This document shows, in pieces, positions 52,786-62,709 of a DNA stretch of 64,000 nucleotides. A program made the translations under genes and the position numbers. The stretch spans positions 1 to 64,000 of the forward strand of contig CAKUXD010000006.1 in assembly GCA_934699705.1 (NCBI GenBank). Direction: 5' to 3'. The notes beneath the pieces are model-generated. The model saw only the letters and a program-made list of their open reading frames with translations. It was not told the DNA's origin and searched no databases. This DNA comes from an uncultured Candidatus Melainabacteria bacterium (lineage in GTDB: Bacteria > Cyanobacteriota > Vampirovibrionia > Gastranaerophilales > Gastranaerophilaceae). Each line of letters begins with the position of its first letter. The stretch's first letter is position 1.

Positions 52786-52977
52786 AATTCCCGATTTCTT
52801 GTAATAGTTGTTTTCCCCACTTGCTCCCAGTTTTGAGTAAGTTTATACTTTTCTTCACAATACTATGAGCATAATTATATAATAATATACTAGCATACTT
52901 TTAAAAAAAAATTCCATGCTCTATTAATTTTTTTAACAAAAACTTTAAATTTTTTTATCTGCTTATATAATATTCTC
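52786..52977. promoter_or_regulatory. divergent promoter region between pilus operon and U32-like gene
   Basis: The 192-nt gap is very AT-rich. On the plus strand TATAAT (52966-52971) lies 6 nt before the ATG at 52978, so that gene is probably read as a leaderless mRNA. The minus-strand promoter for the pilus operon must be in the rest; no clear consensus is visible. Confidence 0.5.
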
Positions 52978-54642
52978 ATGAATGATATTGAATTAATTGC
53001 ACCAATTAAAAAACCAGAAGACATTGAAAACTTCTCAAAACACACATCTTGCCGTAAATTTTATGTGTATCATAAGAAATTCATGGAAAATAATTTTTCT
53101 TATATTTCTGAATTTATAGATGTTGCAAAACGTAATAATTGTAAAATTTATATTAACTTTAAACATAATATTACAGAGGAAGATTTAGTTATTATCAAAA
53201 AAATGATTAAATTTTTAAAAACTGTAAAAATTGACGGTATTTTTATTAATAGCTTTGCCATTTTAGAAGCGATTAAGGTTTATTCTTTGCCGTTTAACGT
53301 AATTATTGATTCATACTTTGATATACATAATTTGTCGGGTATTGATTTTATGAATAATTTTCATAAAATTGACGAGGTTATTGTAACTGAAGAAATTTAT
53401 TTAAAAAATATTGCTAAAATTAAGAAATATACAAATTTGCCATTGGCTATTGATTCAGATAATTTACCTTGGTTTGCAGAGGATATTGAAAAATTGAAAG
53501 CTATTAATTCTGTCGTTATTAAGGGTAAATTTAACTCATCTGATGAAATTTTAGAGGGTATAAAACTAATTGAAAAAATTTTAGATAAACCAAAGGTGTT
53601 TAAAAATCAAAAATTACCATTCAAACATGTTCGAAAGAGTATTTATCAGACAAATCATTTTTCAGGAGATGTGGTAAGTGCAGAAGGGCGTGATTTTAAA
53701 TTTAGTAGAAATATTCAGAATTTCGAATGGGAATATACTGCGACAAAATTGCGTAAAGATGTTAATTATCAAAAGGAAAAAGGGTATAAAATCAATTTAA
53801 GACTTTCAGAACTAGAGCAGATAAAAGCGCTGAAGAAATTTATAACAAAGGTTGGTTTTAATCCAATTGATTCTATTGAGTATGGCGAAATTGTTTCTAC
53901 TGCGGACTTGGCAACAAGTAGTTTTGAAGCTGTAATTAAGAAGGTTAAAAAGTTTTGCAAATCAAAGGATATAAAATTTCAATTATCTACTCCTAGAATA
54001 CTTATTGAAAGAGATTTTGACAGGGTTTACGAATATTGCAAAGCTCTTGTTTTGTCTGAACCTTTGGCATCATCTTTAATAATAAATAATATAGGTTATT
54101 TTTGGGCGATAATAAATGATAGAGATTTATCAAGAATACCTATTGAAATTGGTCATGGTGTAAATTTATCGAACAGTCTGTCAATTAACTGTTTAAATAA
54201 CTTACATCCAATTGACACGATTGATTTTACCCCTCAAACAGATATGACTAGTACATTAGCGACATTAAAAAAGATAAAAAATATAATTCCTAATAAAAAG
54301 ATTACAATTGCGGGAAATATAAGAGTTCCGTCCTTGGGATTATGTCCTTTGAATAATGATAGTGCTGTTGTATCAAGACTTTCTTGTAAAGCGCCTTGTC
54401 ATAGAGGAGGATTTGCATTAAAAGATCCATCATTAAAAAAGGTGTTTCCGTTTACGTGTGATGGATTTTGCAGAATGCACATGTTTGAGGATAAAATTTT
54501 AGAAAATTATGAGATGATTGATGAATTAAAACAAGCTGGAGTTAATGAGTTTGTGTTTGATTTTAGTGCGTTGAATGCAAAATTTGTTCCAATATTGTTA
54601 ACAAATTATTTAAATTCAAGATGTGTGGGGAATAAAAATTAA
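52978..54642 (+). CDS. U32-like protein with a Cys cluster motif
   Basis: A 554-residue soluble protein. The N-terminal half begins IELIAPIKKPEDIENF, like the barrel start of U32 (PrtC/UbiU/RlhA) proteins. The C-terminal end has C456-x13-C470-x3-C474-x19-C494-x3-C498, close to the iron-sulfur ligand spacing of that family (GRCLLS...C-x3-CR). The segment 200-310 between them is unlike the family. It may be a tRNA/rRNA or quinone modifying enzyme, or a U32 relative with a new task. The ATG lacks a ribosome site. Confidence 0.68.
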   Translation: MNDIELIAPIKKPEDIENFSKHTSCRKFYVYHKKFMENNFSYISEFIDVAKRNNCKIYINFKHNITEEDLVIIKKMIKFLKTVKIDGIFINSFAILEAIKVYSLPFNVIIDSYFDIHNLSGIDFMNNFHKIDEVIVTEEIYLKNIAKIKKYTNLPLAIDSDNLPWFAEDIEKLKAINSVVIKGKFNSSDEILEGIKLIEKILDKPKVFKNQKLPFKHVRKSIYQTNHFSGDVVSAEGRDFKFSRNIQNFEWEYTATKLRKDVNYQKEKGYKINLRLSELEQIKALKKFITKVGFNPIDSIEYGEIVSTADLATSSFEAVIKKVKKFCKSKDIKFQLSTPRILIERDFDRVYEYCKALVLSEPLASSLIINNIGYFWAIINDRDLSRIPIEIGHGVNLSNSLSINCLNNLHPIDTIDFTPQTDMTSTLATLKKIKNIIPNKKITIAGNIRVPSLGLCPLNNDSAVVSRLSCKAPCHRGGFALKDPSLKKVFPFTCDGFCRMHMFEDKILENYEMIDELKQAGVNEFVFDFSALNAKFVPILLTNYLNSRCVGNKN

Positions 54643-54685
54643 TTATTCTTGTGTTAAAATAGATTTGTAAATGAAAGGAAATATA

Positions 54686-55240
54686 ATGAAAAAATTTAAT
54701 ATAATCGTAGTTATTTTTGTATTGATGCTGTTCACTGGTGTAAGTTCTTCAGAACTTTTTGCGGCACCAACGGGAACATCTCCAGCAAAACAAACTAAAC
54801 CTGCAGTAACAACAGGACAAACTAAAACTGAGGCAAAGGCAACTCCTGCTCAAACGCCTGTTTATACTTATATGCCAGTAAATGCGCTAACTTTAGTTAA
54901 AAATCCAAACGTATTTTTAGATAAAAGGGTAAAAATTATTGCAAAGTTTGATAAATTTTCTAGCTTGGGTTTAGACTACAAACCTGCAATGAAAAGTTCT
55001 GATAAATACATAACTTTTTTAATCAGACGAGATGATGCGCAAAATGATATTCCATTGTCTGAATTGAAAAATTTTATGAAACGTGAACTTGCAGAAAAGT
55101 ATATTGATTTAGAAACAGATGATGTTGTTGAGTATTCTGGTTTAGTTTTTTCAACTGCTCTAGGCGATGCTTGGTTAGAAGTTGAAGATTTTAAAATCAT
55201 TTCTTCAAAAGCTAAAAAACAAACGACAAAAACTAAATAG
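54686..55240 (+). CDS. exported protein of unknown function
   Basis: Residues 1-27 form a signal peptide (MKKFNIIVVIFVLMLFTGVS, cut near LFAA). A Thr/Ala/Lys-rich linker follows (28-60), then a compact domain, NPNVFLDKRVKIIAKFDKFS and DKYITFLIRRDDA, which could be an OB-like barrel. The ATG at 54686 has AAAGGA upstream; an in-frame ATG 15 nt earlier is not used. No function is assigned. Confidence 0.72.
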   Translation: MKKFNIIVVIFVLMLFTGVSSSELFAAPTGTSPAKQTKPAVTTGQTKTEAKATPAQTPVYTYMPVNALTLVKNPNVFLDKRVKIIAKFDKFSSLGLDYKPAMKSSDKYITFLIRRDDAQNDIPLSELKNFMKRELAEKYIDLETDDVVEYSGLVFSTALGDAWLEVEDFKIISSKAKKQTTKTK

Positions 55241-55306
55241 GCTATTTGTAGGAATACCTTATTTTTTACCTGTGATAGAATAACCATACAAATATGGAGT
55301 TTTATT

Positions 55307-57805
55307 ATGGGAAATAAGAATTATTTAACAATACATGGTCATTTTTATCAGCCACCAAGAGAAAATCCCTGGTTAGAGGCGATTGAATTACAAGATAGTG
55401 CATTACCAAAACACGATTGGAATGAACGTGTTAATGCGGAGTGCTACAACCCAAATTCGGTTTCAAAAATTGTTGATAACAGAAATCGAATTTTAGATGT
55501 GGTTAATAACTATGAAAGAATGAGTTTTAACTTTGGTCCAACTTTGTTATCTTGGATGGAAAATCATGCTCCTTTAACTTACGATAGAGTAATTAAAGCA
55601 GATGTAAAGAGTGTTTTAGAGCATGACGGGCATGGTAATGCGATTGCACAGGTTTATAATCACATGATTATGCCGTTAGCTAATGAAAACGATAAACAAA
55701 CACAGGTTAAGTGGGGTATTAAGGACTTTGTTTACAGGTTTGGACGTCAGCCAGAGGGTATGTGGTTGGCTGAAACAGCTGTTGATGATGATACCTTGAG
55801 AGTTTTGGTTGAAAACGGTATTAAATTTACAATTTTATCACCATATCAAGCACAAAGAATTAAACCAATTAATGACTCAAATTGGCAAGATGTAAGCTGG
55901 GGAAATATCGACCCAGCACGTTCTTACAGGTATTATATAAAATCTGCCCCTGGAAAATATATTGATTTGTTCTTCTATGACGGTGCAATTTCTAAATCTG
56001 TTGCTTTTGATGAATTATTAAAAGACGGCAATAAATTTATTAAGCGTTTAAAAGAAGGTATTTCTCAAGGTAGAAATTATAATCAATTAATAAATATTGC
56101 AACTGACGGCGAAAGTTACGGTCATCATACTAAATTTGGAGATATGGCTTTAGCTTATGTATTAAAAGTAAAAGCGGAAGATGAAGGCTTTGTCTTAACA
56201 AATTATGCTGAATTTTTAGATAAATTCAAAAGTGATTGGGAAGTTGATATTAAACAAGCCTCATCTTGGAGTTGTTTCCATGGCGTTGGTCGCTGGAAAG
56301 AGGATTGCGGTTGCTCAACAGGTGGACATGCAGGTTGGAATCAAAAATGGAGAAAACCTTTAAGAGATGCTCTTGATTATTTAAGAGATGAGTTAATTGT
56401 TTTGTATGAAAACGAAGCTAAAAAATATTTCAAAAATGACCCTTGGGCTACTCGTAATGCATATATTGACGTAATTTTAGATAGAAGTGAGCGAGTTATT
56501 AAAAGATTTCAACAAGATAATTTTAAAACAGAGTTATCGGCAGAAGAAAAAGTTCGTGCGATGGAATTGCTGGAAATTCAACGTCAGGCGATGTTAATGT
56601 ACACTAGTTGCGGTTGGTTTTTCTCAGAAATTTCTGGTATTGAAACAACTCAAATTATGAAATACGCTGCCAGAGCAATGCAATTGGCATCAAATTTTAC
56701 AAATAAGGATTATGAAACAAAATTCTTAGAAATATTAAGCCAAGCGCAAAGTAATTTCAAAGAATACGGTAACGGAAAAGATATATTTGAACGTTTTGTA
56801 AAACCTTCGATTGTTACAACAAAACAAATAGCATCACTTTGGGCAATAAGCTCTTTATATCAAGATTTTGATGATGAAGAAGATGTTTATTGTTATAGAA
56901 TTAAGCGAAATTCATACAAAAAAGTTCAAAAAGGTAATGCCAATTTTGTAATCGGTCATATTGAGGTTAATTCAAAGGTTACGTTGGAAAAATCTAATGT
57001 GGTGTTTGTTTTAATGCAATATCAAGGTGGAGATTTCCATTGCGCAATTAAAGAATTTTCATCAGAGGCTGAATATACGCGTATTCAAAAAGAATTAGTT
57101 AGAATATTTATGCTAAACCCATTTACTGAAATTATTCGTGCAATTGATGAATATTTCGGTATGGAATACTTTACTTTGAAAGATATTTTTATTGAAGAAA
57201 GACGAAAAATCCTTCAAATTCTGTTAAAAGATAAGATGGATAAATTTGCACAGACTTACAAAGAGTTGTATATTGAAGGAAAGGGCTCAATTTATCAAAT
57301 GCAATCTTTGGGATTGAGTATTCCTGATGAATTTAAGCTTGCCGCAGGTTACACGCTTGCAAGACAATTCAACAACTTGATGAGTGAATCAAAGTCTTAT
57401 CTTGACCCACAAATTATTCAACAAGCGGCAGATATTAATTTTGAGGCTAAAAATATTGGTATAGAAATTGATAAACAACCAACTGCCAAGTTGTTTAGCC
57501 ATAAGTTGTTGCAAAACATTAACAGATTAGCTTCTAGTATTGAAATTCATCAGGCAGAGGCAACTCTCGAAATTTTTGATTTTATAGAAAAACTTGATTT
57601 AAAAGTTGACATTGCAGAAGCTCAAAATACTTACTTTAATAAAATTTACCATGAAGTTGGTGATTATATTGAAAATATCAAGGATTTTAAAAACGAATCA
57701 GATAAAGAGTTTGTTGAAATGCTTTTGAATATTGGTAAAAAGCTTAATATTAATACGGATTTTTACCAAAATAAAATGGATAAAGCTATGCTTAGCGGAA
57801 TGTAG
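55307..57805 (+). CDS. GH57-type glycoside hydrolase with DUF3536
   Basis: An 832-residue enzyme. The GH57-like domain (about 1-320) starts LTIHGHFYQPPRENPW and has GMWLAETAVD (Glu156, probable nucleophile) and ATDGESYGHH (Asp267, probable acid). The DUF3536 part follows, with HGVGRWKEDCGC and WNQKWRKPLRDALDYLR. Such proteins act on alpha-glucans; the substrate is not known here. It has no signal peptide, so it is cytosolic, perhaps in glycogen use. GGAG stands before the ATG. Confidence 0.88.
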   Translation: MGNKNYLTIHGHFYQPPRENPWLEAIELQDSALPKHDWNERVNAECYNPNSVSKIVDNRNRILDVVNNYERMSFNFGPTLLSWMENHAPLTYDRVIKADVKSVLEHDGHGNAIAQVYNHMIMPLANENDKQTQVKWGIKDFVYRFGRQPEGMWLAETAVDDDTLRVLVENGIKFTILSPYQAQRIKPINDSNWQDVSWGNIDPARSYRYYIKSAPGKYIDLFFYDGAISKSVAFDELLKDGNKFIKRLKEGISQGRNYNQLINIATDGESYGHHTKFGDMALAYVLKVKAEDEGFVLTNYAEFLDKFKSDWEVDIKQASSWSCFHGVGRWKEDCGCSTGGHAGWNQKWRKPLRDALDYLRDELIVLYENEAKKYFKNDPWATRNAYIDVILDRSERVIKRFQQDNFKTELSAEEKVRAMELLEIQRQAMLMYTSCGWFFSEISGIETTQIMKYAARAMQLASNFTNKDYETKFLEILSQAQSNFKEYGNGKDIFERFVKPSIVTTKQIASLWAISSLYQDFDDEEDVYCYRIKRNSYKKVQKGNANFVIGHIEVNSKVTLEKSNVVFVLMQYQGGDFHCAIKEFSSEAEYTRIQKELVRIFMLNPFTEIIRAIDEYFGMEYFTLKDIFIEERRKILQILLKDKMDKFAQTYKELYIEGKGSIYQMQSLGLSIPDEFKLAAGYTLARQFNNLMSESKSYLDPQIIQQAADINFEAKNIGIEIDKQPTAKLFSHKLLQNINRLASSIEIHQAEATLEIFDFIEKLDLKVDIAEAQNTYFNKIYHEVGDYIENIKDFKNESDKEFVEMLLNIGKKLNINTDFYQNKMDKAMLSGM

Positions 57806-57833
57806 TTTTATGTCGAAATAAATAGCAAAGCAC

Positions 57834-57875
57834 AAAGTCGCGGATTTTTTTGTAACAAAAATACGCGACTTTTAT
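57834..57875. terminator. terminator between GH57 gene and tsaB
   Basis: AAAGTCGCG (57834-57842) pairs with CGCGACTTT (57864-57872); the loop itself is a T-run/A-run palindrome. It lies between convergent genes. Confidence 0.8.
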
Positions 57876-57884
57876 TAAATAATT

Positions 57885-58520
57885 TTATTTAACGAATATT
57901 TGAGGTGGCTGAATATAAAGCGGTTTAAGCTTTCTCCAATCACCAAAGTCTTTTTCAAGTTTTTTATTGGCAATTTTTATTAATGTTTTGGCAAAATCGT
58001 GCGGTATTTTTGTATAGGATTGAATGTCTTTAGTAATTTCTTTAAAAACTTCATACATGCTATCGTCGCAAATGATAGAATATTTGTCTTCTTTAACCAT
58101 TTCTTTTATATCTTCAATTGCGATTGAGCCTAAAATTTCTTCGTCCCACACGTAAGCCATATTTTTTCTTGCGTCAAGTAAAACTAAAGTTTTTGTATCT
58201 TTATTGGTATTTAATTCTGCAATTAATTCAAGAGAAGATATGCCGATTGCTTTTAAGTTTAATTGTTGAGCCATAATTCTTGCAACACTTGTGCAAGCTC
58301 GTATTCCTGTAAAGCTACCTGGACCAATGTTTGTAGCAATTGCAGTTAAATCTTGTGGTGAGAGATGATTTTCTTTTAAAATTTCTGCAATTGTTGAAAT
58401 TAAATATGCTGAGTGGTAAGTATTACCGTTGTTTTCTATAATTTTAGTTGATAAAATCTTGTCGTTATCCGCTAAACCGACATAAGTTTTGTCTAAACAT
58501 GTATCAAAAGTTAATAACAA
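57885..58520 (-). CDS. tsaB: tRNA threonylcarbamoyladenosine biosynthesis protein TsaB
   Basis: Partner of TsaD in making t6A37 on ANN-decoding tRNAs. The 211-residue ASKHA-fold protein has LTFDTCLDKTYVGLAD, NIGPGSFTGIRACTSVA and GISSLELIAE. The start is TTG, with GAGGA upstream, and it overlaps tsaE by 10 nt. tsaD and tsaC are not in the window. Confidence 0.94.
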   Translation of the reverse strand: MLLTFDTCLDKTYVGLADNDKILSTKIIENNGNTYHSAYLISTIAEILKENHLSPQDLTAIATNIGPGSFTGIRACTSVARIMAQQLNLKAIGISSLELIAELNTNKDTKTLVLLDARKNMAYVWDEEILGSIAIEDIKEMVKEDKYSIICDDSMYEVFKEITKDIQSYTKIPHDFAKTLIKIANKKLEKDFGDWRKLKPLYIQPPQIFVK

Positions 58521-58984
58521 TTTCTTAATTCCTCAATAATTTTGGTTTCTTTTTCTCCGTAAGCCGTAAATGAGTATGTTCTGCTATCATCAGCTTCGTA
58601 GGTTACATTAATTTCTATTCTGTTAAATGGAATTTCATCTTGTGAAAATTCTGCCCATTCAACAAAAGTTAAAATTCTTCCTTCAGAATATTCTCTTAAT
58701 TCATCGCAAATAGTTTTTACTCCAGCATCTTCAAGTCTGTATAAATCAAAATGATAAACTGGAATTTTTCCTGTGTGGTATTCGTTTAAAATTACAAAAC
58801 TTGGGCTTGTAACGTGTTCTTTAATCCCCATTTGTTCGGCAATAAGCTTTACTAATGCGGTTTTACCAGCACCAATTTCACCAAAAAGATTGATAAAACA
58901 ACCGTTTTCTAGTAGAGGCGCTAAGTTTTTTGCTAAAGTTTCTGTATCTTTTAAAGATTTACAGTTAACGTTAAAATTGCTCAT
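58511..58984 (-). CDS. tsaE: tRNA threonylcarbamoyladenosine biosynthesis ATPase TsaE
   Basis: P-loop ATPase of 157 residues with FGEIGAGKTALVK, VTSPSFVILNEYHTG, VYHFDLYRLED and FVEWAEF. It drives the TsaBDE cycle. The ATG has GAGG upstream and lies 1 nt after the diguanylate cyclase gene, so expression is coupled to it. Confidence 0.95.
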   Translation of the reverse strand: MSNFNVNCKSLKDTETLAKNLAPLLENGCFINLFGEIGAGKTALVKLIAEQMGIKEHVTSPSFVILNEYHTGKIPVYHFDLYRLEDAGVKTICDELREYSEGRILTFVEWAEFSQDEIPFNRIEINVTYEADDSRTYSFTAYGEKETKIIEELRNCY

Positions 58985-58985
58985 A

Positions 58986-60458
58986 TTAGCCTCTGTTTAC
59001 AATAACCTTATTTCTACCGTGTTCTTTGGCATAATACAAGGCTTTATCTGCTTTTGTATATAATTGTTGAGGTTCGTCGCCTTCTTGATATTGATATACG
59101 CCAACACTTATTGTAACTTGAATTTCGCTGATTTTAGCATCTTTTACTTCGCTTAAATCGACGTGTTTAGCTTCTACTGCGCTACGTAGTCGTTGAGCAA
59201 CGCTTCCTGCTTCATCAAGTTTTGTGAAAGGTAGAAGAATAGCGAATTCTTCACCACCGTATCTTGACGGAATATCTGATTCTCTAAGTTGTGTTTTAAT
59301 AATTTCTGCAACATTTTTAAGAACTTCATCACCAACTGCGTGGCCGTAGTTATCGTTAACTTTTTTGAAAAAGTCGATATCAAGCATAATTGCGCAAAGT
59401 GGTCGTCCTTGTCTTTTTGCGGTTGCAACCTCTTGGCGAAGTCTAACTTCAAATTGACGTCTGTTGTTTAAGCCTGTTAAAGCGTCTAATGTCGCATATT
59501 GTAAGTTTTCTGCGTACATATTTGCACGTTGAATTGTGATTGAAGATTGTTTTGTTAATTGGTCAAGGTAATCAATTTCTCTTTGGCTCAATTTATCAAT
59601 ATGGCTATGAGCTACGATACAACCAAGAATTGATGAATCTGCCGCAACAAGAGGGAATAAACCGATTTTATTGTCGTCTGTCAACAAATATTGCGTATCT
59701 GCGTTAATATTATTAACCATTTCTAAAATTTTTGTATCTCTGCAAGCTAATGGCCATACGAGTTTGTACTCTTCATCTTGACGCAAGAAGATATATACCA
59801 AGTGGTCTGAGATAAATTTGTCAATCATTTCCCCGATTAGCGGGATAATATAGTTCAAATCGTATTGAGTTTCAATAATTTTTGCGATGTTTTTCATTGA
59901 TTCGTGGAAATCAATGTTGGCTTGCATTTTGTCTGCTAAAACTTTGTTCTGAATTTTTAATGAAATTTGATAAGCTGCAATAATCAAGGCTTTAAAGAAG
60001 TCGATTGTTAATACATCAGAAATAGTTAAGTTAATGATAAGCTCAATTAAACCATAAGGGTTATCCCCCTTCATTAACGGGAATAAAATTGTATTTTTTC
60101 TTGCATTAATGTATTTGTCAATATCACTAAAGTCTTTGATATTAATGCTATTGTCATTAATCAAAAAGTCATCGTATTTTGAAGTTTTTACAACGTGATA
60201 AAGTTTTTCGGTATAAGTTTTATCGTGAATTTCATCAATGACAATCCAACTTTTAGCATAATCTCGAAGTGTTTGTGTATTGTCATCATATATATATATA
60301 TTCAAGTTTTCTAAATTAATCATCTGTCTGAAAGATTCAGAAAGAGATTCAATAATATCCGCAGGGTCAGAGTTCTGTGTCAAACCTATTGACACATTTG
60401 ATAAAAAGTTCAATTCTTTAGAATTTATGCTTTCTGTTTCAAATGAGGCATCGCTCAT
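58986..60458 (-). CDS. GAF-GGDEF diguanylate cyclase
   Basis: A soluble 490-residue protein: two GAF-like sensor domains (about 25-170 and 185-312) then a GGDEF domain (about 325-488). The active site is canonical, YGGEEFAIL (GGEEF at 401-405), with the RxxD inhibitory site RESD (392-395). Both the A site and I site look functional, so it should make c-di-GMP from GTP under feedback control. It is in a run with the HDOD gene upstream and tsaE downstream. Confidence 0.93.
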   Translation of the reverse strand: MSDASFETESINSKELNFLSNVSIGLTQNSDPADIIESLSESFRQMINLENLNIYIYDDNTQTLRDYAKSWIVIDEIHDKTYTEKLYHVVKTSKYDDFLINDNSINIKDFSDIDKYINARKNTILFPLMKGDNPYGLIELIINLTISDVLTIDFFKALIIAAYQISLKIQNKVLADKMQANIDFHESMKNIAKIIETQYDLNYIIPLIGEMIDKFISDHLVYIFLRQDEEYKLVWPLACRDTKILEMVNNINADTQYLLTDDNKIGLFPLVAADSSILGCIVAHSHIDKLSQREIDYLDQLTKQSSITIQRANMYAENLQYATLDALTGLNNRRQFEVRLRQEVATAKRQGRPLCAIMLDIDFFKKVNDNYGHAVGDEVLKNVAEIIKTQLRESDIPSRYGGEEFAILLPFTKLDEAGSVAQRLRSAVEAKHVDLSEVKDAKISEIQVTISVGVYQYQEGDEPQQLYTKADKALYYAKEHGRNKVIVNRG

Positions 60459-60475
60459 AAACTACCCTTTCAACC

Positions 60476-61657
60476 TTACTGAAAAAAACTATCAATATCA
60501 TTAATTTCATTTGCGATATTAATAACTTCATCATGTACTTCAATTATATTGTCGCCCGAAATATTTAAATTTTCAAGTATATCTAAAGGAATGTTATCAA
60601 TATTTAAGTTTTTGTTACTTGTTATGCTAGTAATAATTATATTTGCTACGTAAACTATGCAACTTTCCTTGTTGTACTTATAACTTTGCATTGGCGAGTG
60701 ATGATAAGTTATGATATCGCAAAAAATTTCTGGCAAATTCCACGAATATGCAACTACATTCGCGATTTCACAATGATTTAAACCGCAAATATCTTCTTCT
60801 TTTTTCAGAAGTTCTTCTTCTGATAAACCTTCAAATTTTAGAACTTTTGAGTAATTTTCCCAATCGTATTGTGCAAAAATAATTTTGCCTATATCGTGTA
60901 AAAATGCGGCTGCAAATATGTCATCTTTTGTTGAAATATTTATTTTGTTTGCAAAAATTCTCGATGCAGTTGCAACTAAAAGAGAATGTTTCCAAAATTT
61001 CTTGTAGTCAAAAGGTTGATTTCCTTTTGGTGAAAACATTTTGAAAATACTTGCGGATAATATAATTCCCTTTATTGTTGTAAATCCAAGAATAGTAATG
61101 GCTTGTTGGATTGTAGAAATTTGCTTTGGAAAACCATAATACGAGGAATTTACAAGTTTTAAAACTCTTGCAGTTAAGCCGATATCATTAGAAATAATTT
61201 TTGACAAATCGCTTGCTGACGCGTTTGGATTTTGCATTATTTCTATTGATTTTGTAATTATTTCAGGTAAAGACGGAATATTTTTTATTTTATCCGTAAA
61301 TGATGTAATTCTTTTTTCAAAATATGGCTCAAGTTTTTCTTTGTTATTGTTGATAAAAATTAGCTCAATATTTATTCTATTTAATTCGTCAGAAATCCAA
61401 TCCCTGAAATCTTCATTTTTGCTTATAATATCAGGGGTTGCAACTATTAAACGCTCTGCAATATTATAATAATTACTTAAAATATTTAATAAGACAGGTT
61501 TAAAATCATCTCTGGTACTGGTTTCTGTAAATATTTCATCAAGTTCTATATTGTGGCATTTGCAAAAATGTTTAATCTCCGCAGTTTGTTTTGATAATTC
61601 ATCAACTGCAAGATTTTCGTTTAATTCGTAGCTACAAATATATGCGATAGTTTTCAA
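60476..61657 (-). CDS. HDOD protein with an N-terminal resolvase-like domain
   Basis: Residues 125-330 are an HDOD signalling domain: SLPEIITKSIEIM, ISNDIGLTARVLKLVNSSYYGF, TILGFTTIKGIIL and FLHDIGKIIFAQY. Residues 1-115 read like the catalytic domain of a serine recombinase (IAYICSYE; Q..EIKHFCKCHNIELDEI; RLIVATPDIISKN; IELIFINN). The catalytic Arg and Ser positions and the distal Arg pair are not kept, so it is likely not a recombinase. The start is TTG, 14 nt after the TPR gene; the ribosome site is weak. It probably works in signalling with the cyclase that follows 17 nt on. Confidence 0.82.
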   Translation of the reverse strand: MKTIAYICSYELNENLAVDELSKQTAEIKHFCKCHNIELDEIFTETSTRDDFKPVLLNILSNYYNIAERLIVATPDIISKNEDFRDWISDELNRINIELIFINNNKEKLEPYFEKRITSFTDKIKNIPSLPEIITKSIEIMQNPNASASDLSKIISNDIGLTARVLKLVNSSYYGFPKQISTIQQAITILGFTTIKGIILSASIFKMFSPKGNQPFDYKKFWKHSLLVATASRIFANKINISTKDDIFAAAFLHDIGKIIFAQYDWENYSKVLKFEGLSEEELLKKEEDICGLNHCEIANVVAYSWNLPEIFCDIITYHHSPMQSYKYNKESCIVYVANIIITSITSNKNLNIDNIPLDILENLNISGDNIIEVHDEVINIANEINDIDSFFQ

Positions 61658-61671
61658 TAGTTTTTCCCGTT

Positions 61672-62703
61672 TTAATTAAAGTTAAATAATTCTTCAGAAT
61701 TACATTTTCTAAAGTTTTCAATAATAGCCAAGTTGCTATCATCTGATACTGAAATTTTTCCGTTTACCAATATTATTGGTTCGTCTAGTATATTTTCTTT
61801 TTTATTGTTTTCTTTTTGAGTTCCTTTTTGCAAAACTTCCATAGATACTGTATTTAGAACGTCATAAATATATTTTGAGTGGGTAGAAGAAGATAGTACG
61901 GCGGCTTTTTCCAGTTCATCAACTGCGTAAGTTTCTTGATTTAGGTGTCGAAGTAATAGTCCTAAATTATAGTGTGCTTCATAATGCATAGGTTCTGTTT
62001 TTATGGCTTTGCAGTAGTATTGACCCGCTTTTCTGTAATCTCCTAATAAGTGATATGTTAATGCTAAATTATATAACATATTATAGTTATCATGAACAAT
62101 TAAGACGGCATTTTCATAGGCTATTGCAGCTTTTCCAAGAAGTTCCTTTTTGTCTGATTTTTTTTCTTTCGGAGTGTATAAAGCTTTTTGAGAGTAGGCT
62201 CTGCCCATATTGTAATAAGCGATAGCTTTGTTTTCCGTTTCACTATTTTTATTGTTGTAAACAAATGGAATAGAAATTAAAAAATGTTTTGAATCAATTA
62301 TTGATTGATATTGAAGTATAGCTCCATCAAAATCACCAAGTTTTTCAGCAGTAATAATTCCAAGGTTCATTCTTGCTAATGTATAATTATCTTTTGCTAA
62401 AATGGCGTTTTGGTAGGCTTGGGCTGCTGAAAAATAATCTTCATAAACAACATAAATATTTCCAAGGTTAAGCCATGCTTCGTAGTGTTTTGGAAAAAGA
62501 GTTAAACCGTGTTGATATGCGTTAACTGCAGTTTGCATGTTATGTGTTTTAAAAGCTTTATCTCCAAGATTTACGTAGTACATGCCTAATATTTTGTTAT
62601 ATTGTTGTTTGCCAAAATCTCTGCCTATTGTTACGCAGTATAACAAAAATAACACGATTGTTATAAGAAAAATTTTTATGATTAAGCCTAATACTTTTCC
62701 CAT
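61672..62703 (-). CDS. membrane-anchored TPR protein
   Basis: One N-terminal helix (about 5-25) is followed by about six TPR repeats (for example WLNLGNIYVVYEDYFSAAQAY, ARMNLGIITAEKLGDFDGAI, MLYNLALTYHLLGDYRKAG, AHYNLGLLLRHLN) and a polar tail. TPR arrays bind partner proteins. It has a strong promoter but no leader. It precedes the HDOD gene by 14 nt. Confidence 0.85.
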   Translation of the reverse strand: MGKVLGLIIKIFLITIVLFLLYCVTIGRDFGKQQYNKILGMYYVNLGDKAFKTHNMQTAVNAYQHGLTLFPKHYEAWLNLGNIYVVYEDYFSAAQAYQNAILAKDNYTLARMNLGIITAEKLGDFDGAILQYQSIIDSKHFLISIPFVYNNKNSETENKAIAYYNMGRAYSQKALYTPKEKKSDKKELLGKAAIAYENAVLIVHDNYNMLYNLALTYHLLGDYRKAGQYYCKAIKTEPMHYEAHYNLGLLLRHLNQETYAVDELEKAAVLSSSTHSKYIYDVLNTVSMEVLQKGTQKENNKKENILDEPIILVNGKISVSDDSNLAIIENFRKCNSEELFNFN

Positions 62704-62709
62704 AACTAT

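Noticed and set aside
60476..61657. Active site-specific recombinase
   Set aside because: The catalytic Arg and Ser positions are not kept and there is no DNA-binding C-terminal domain.
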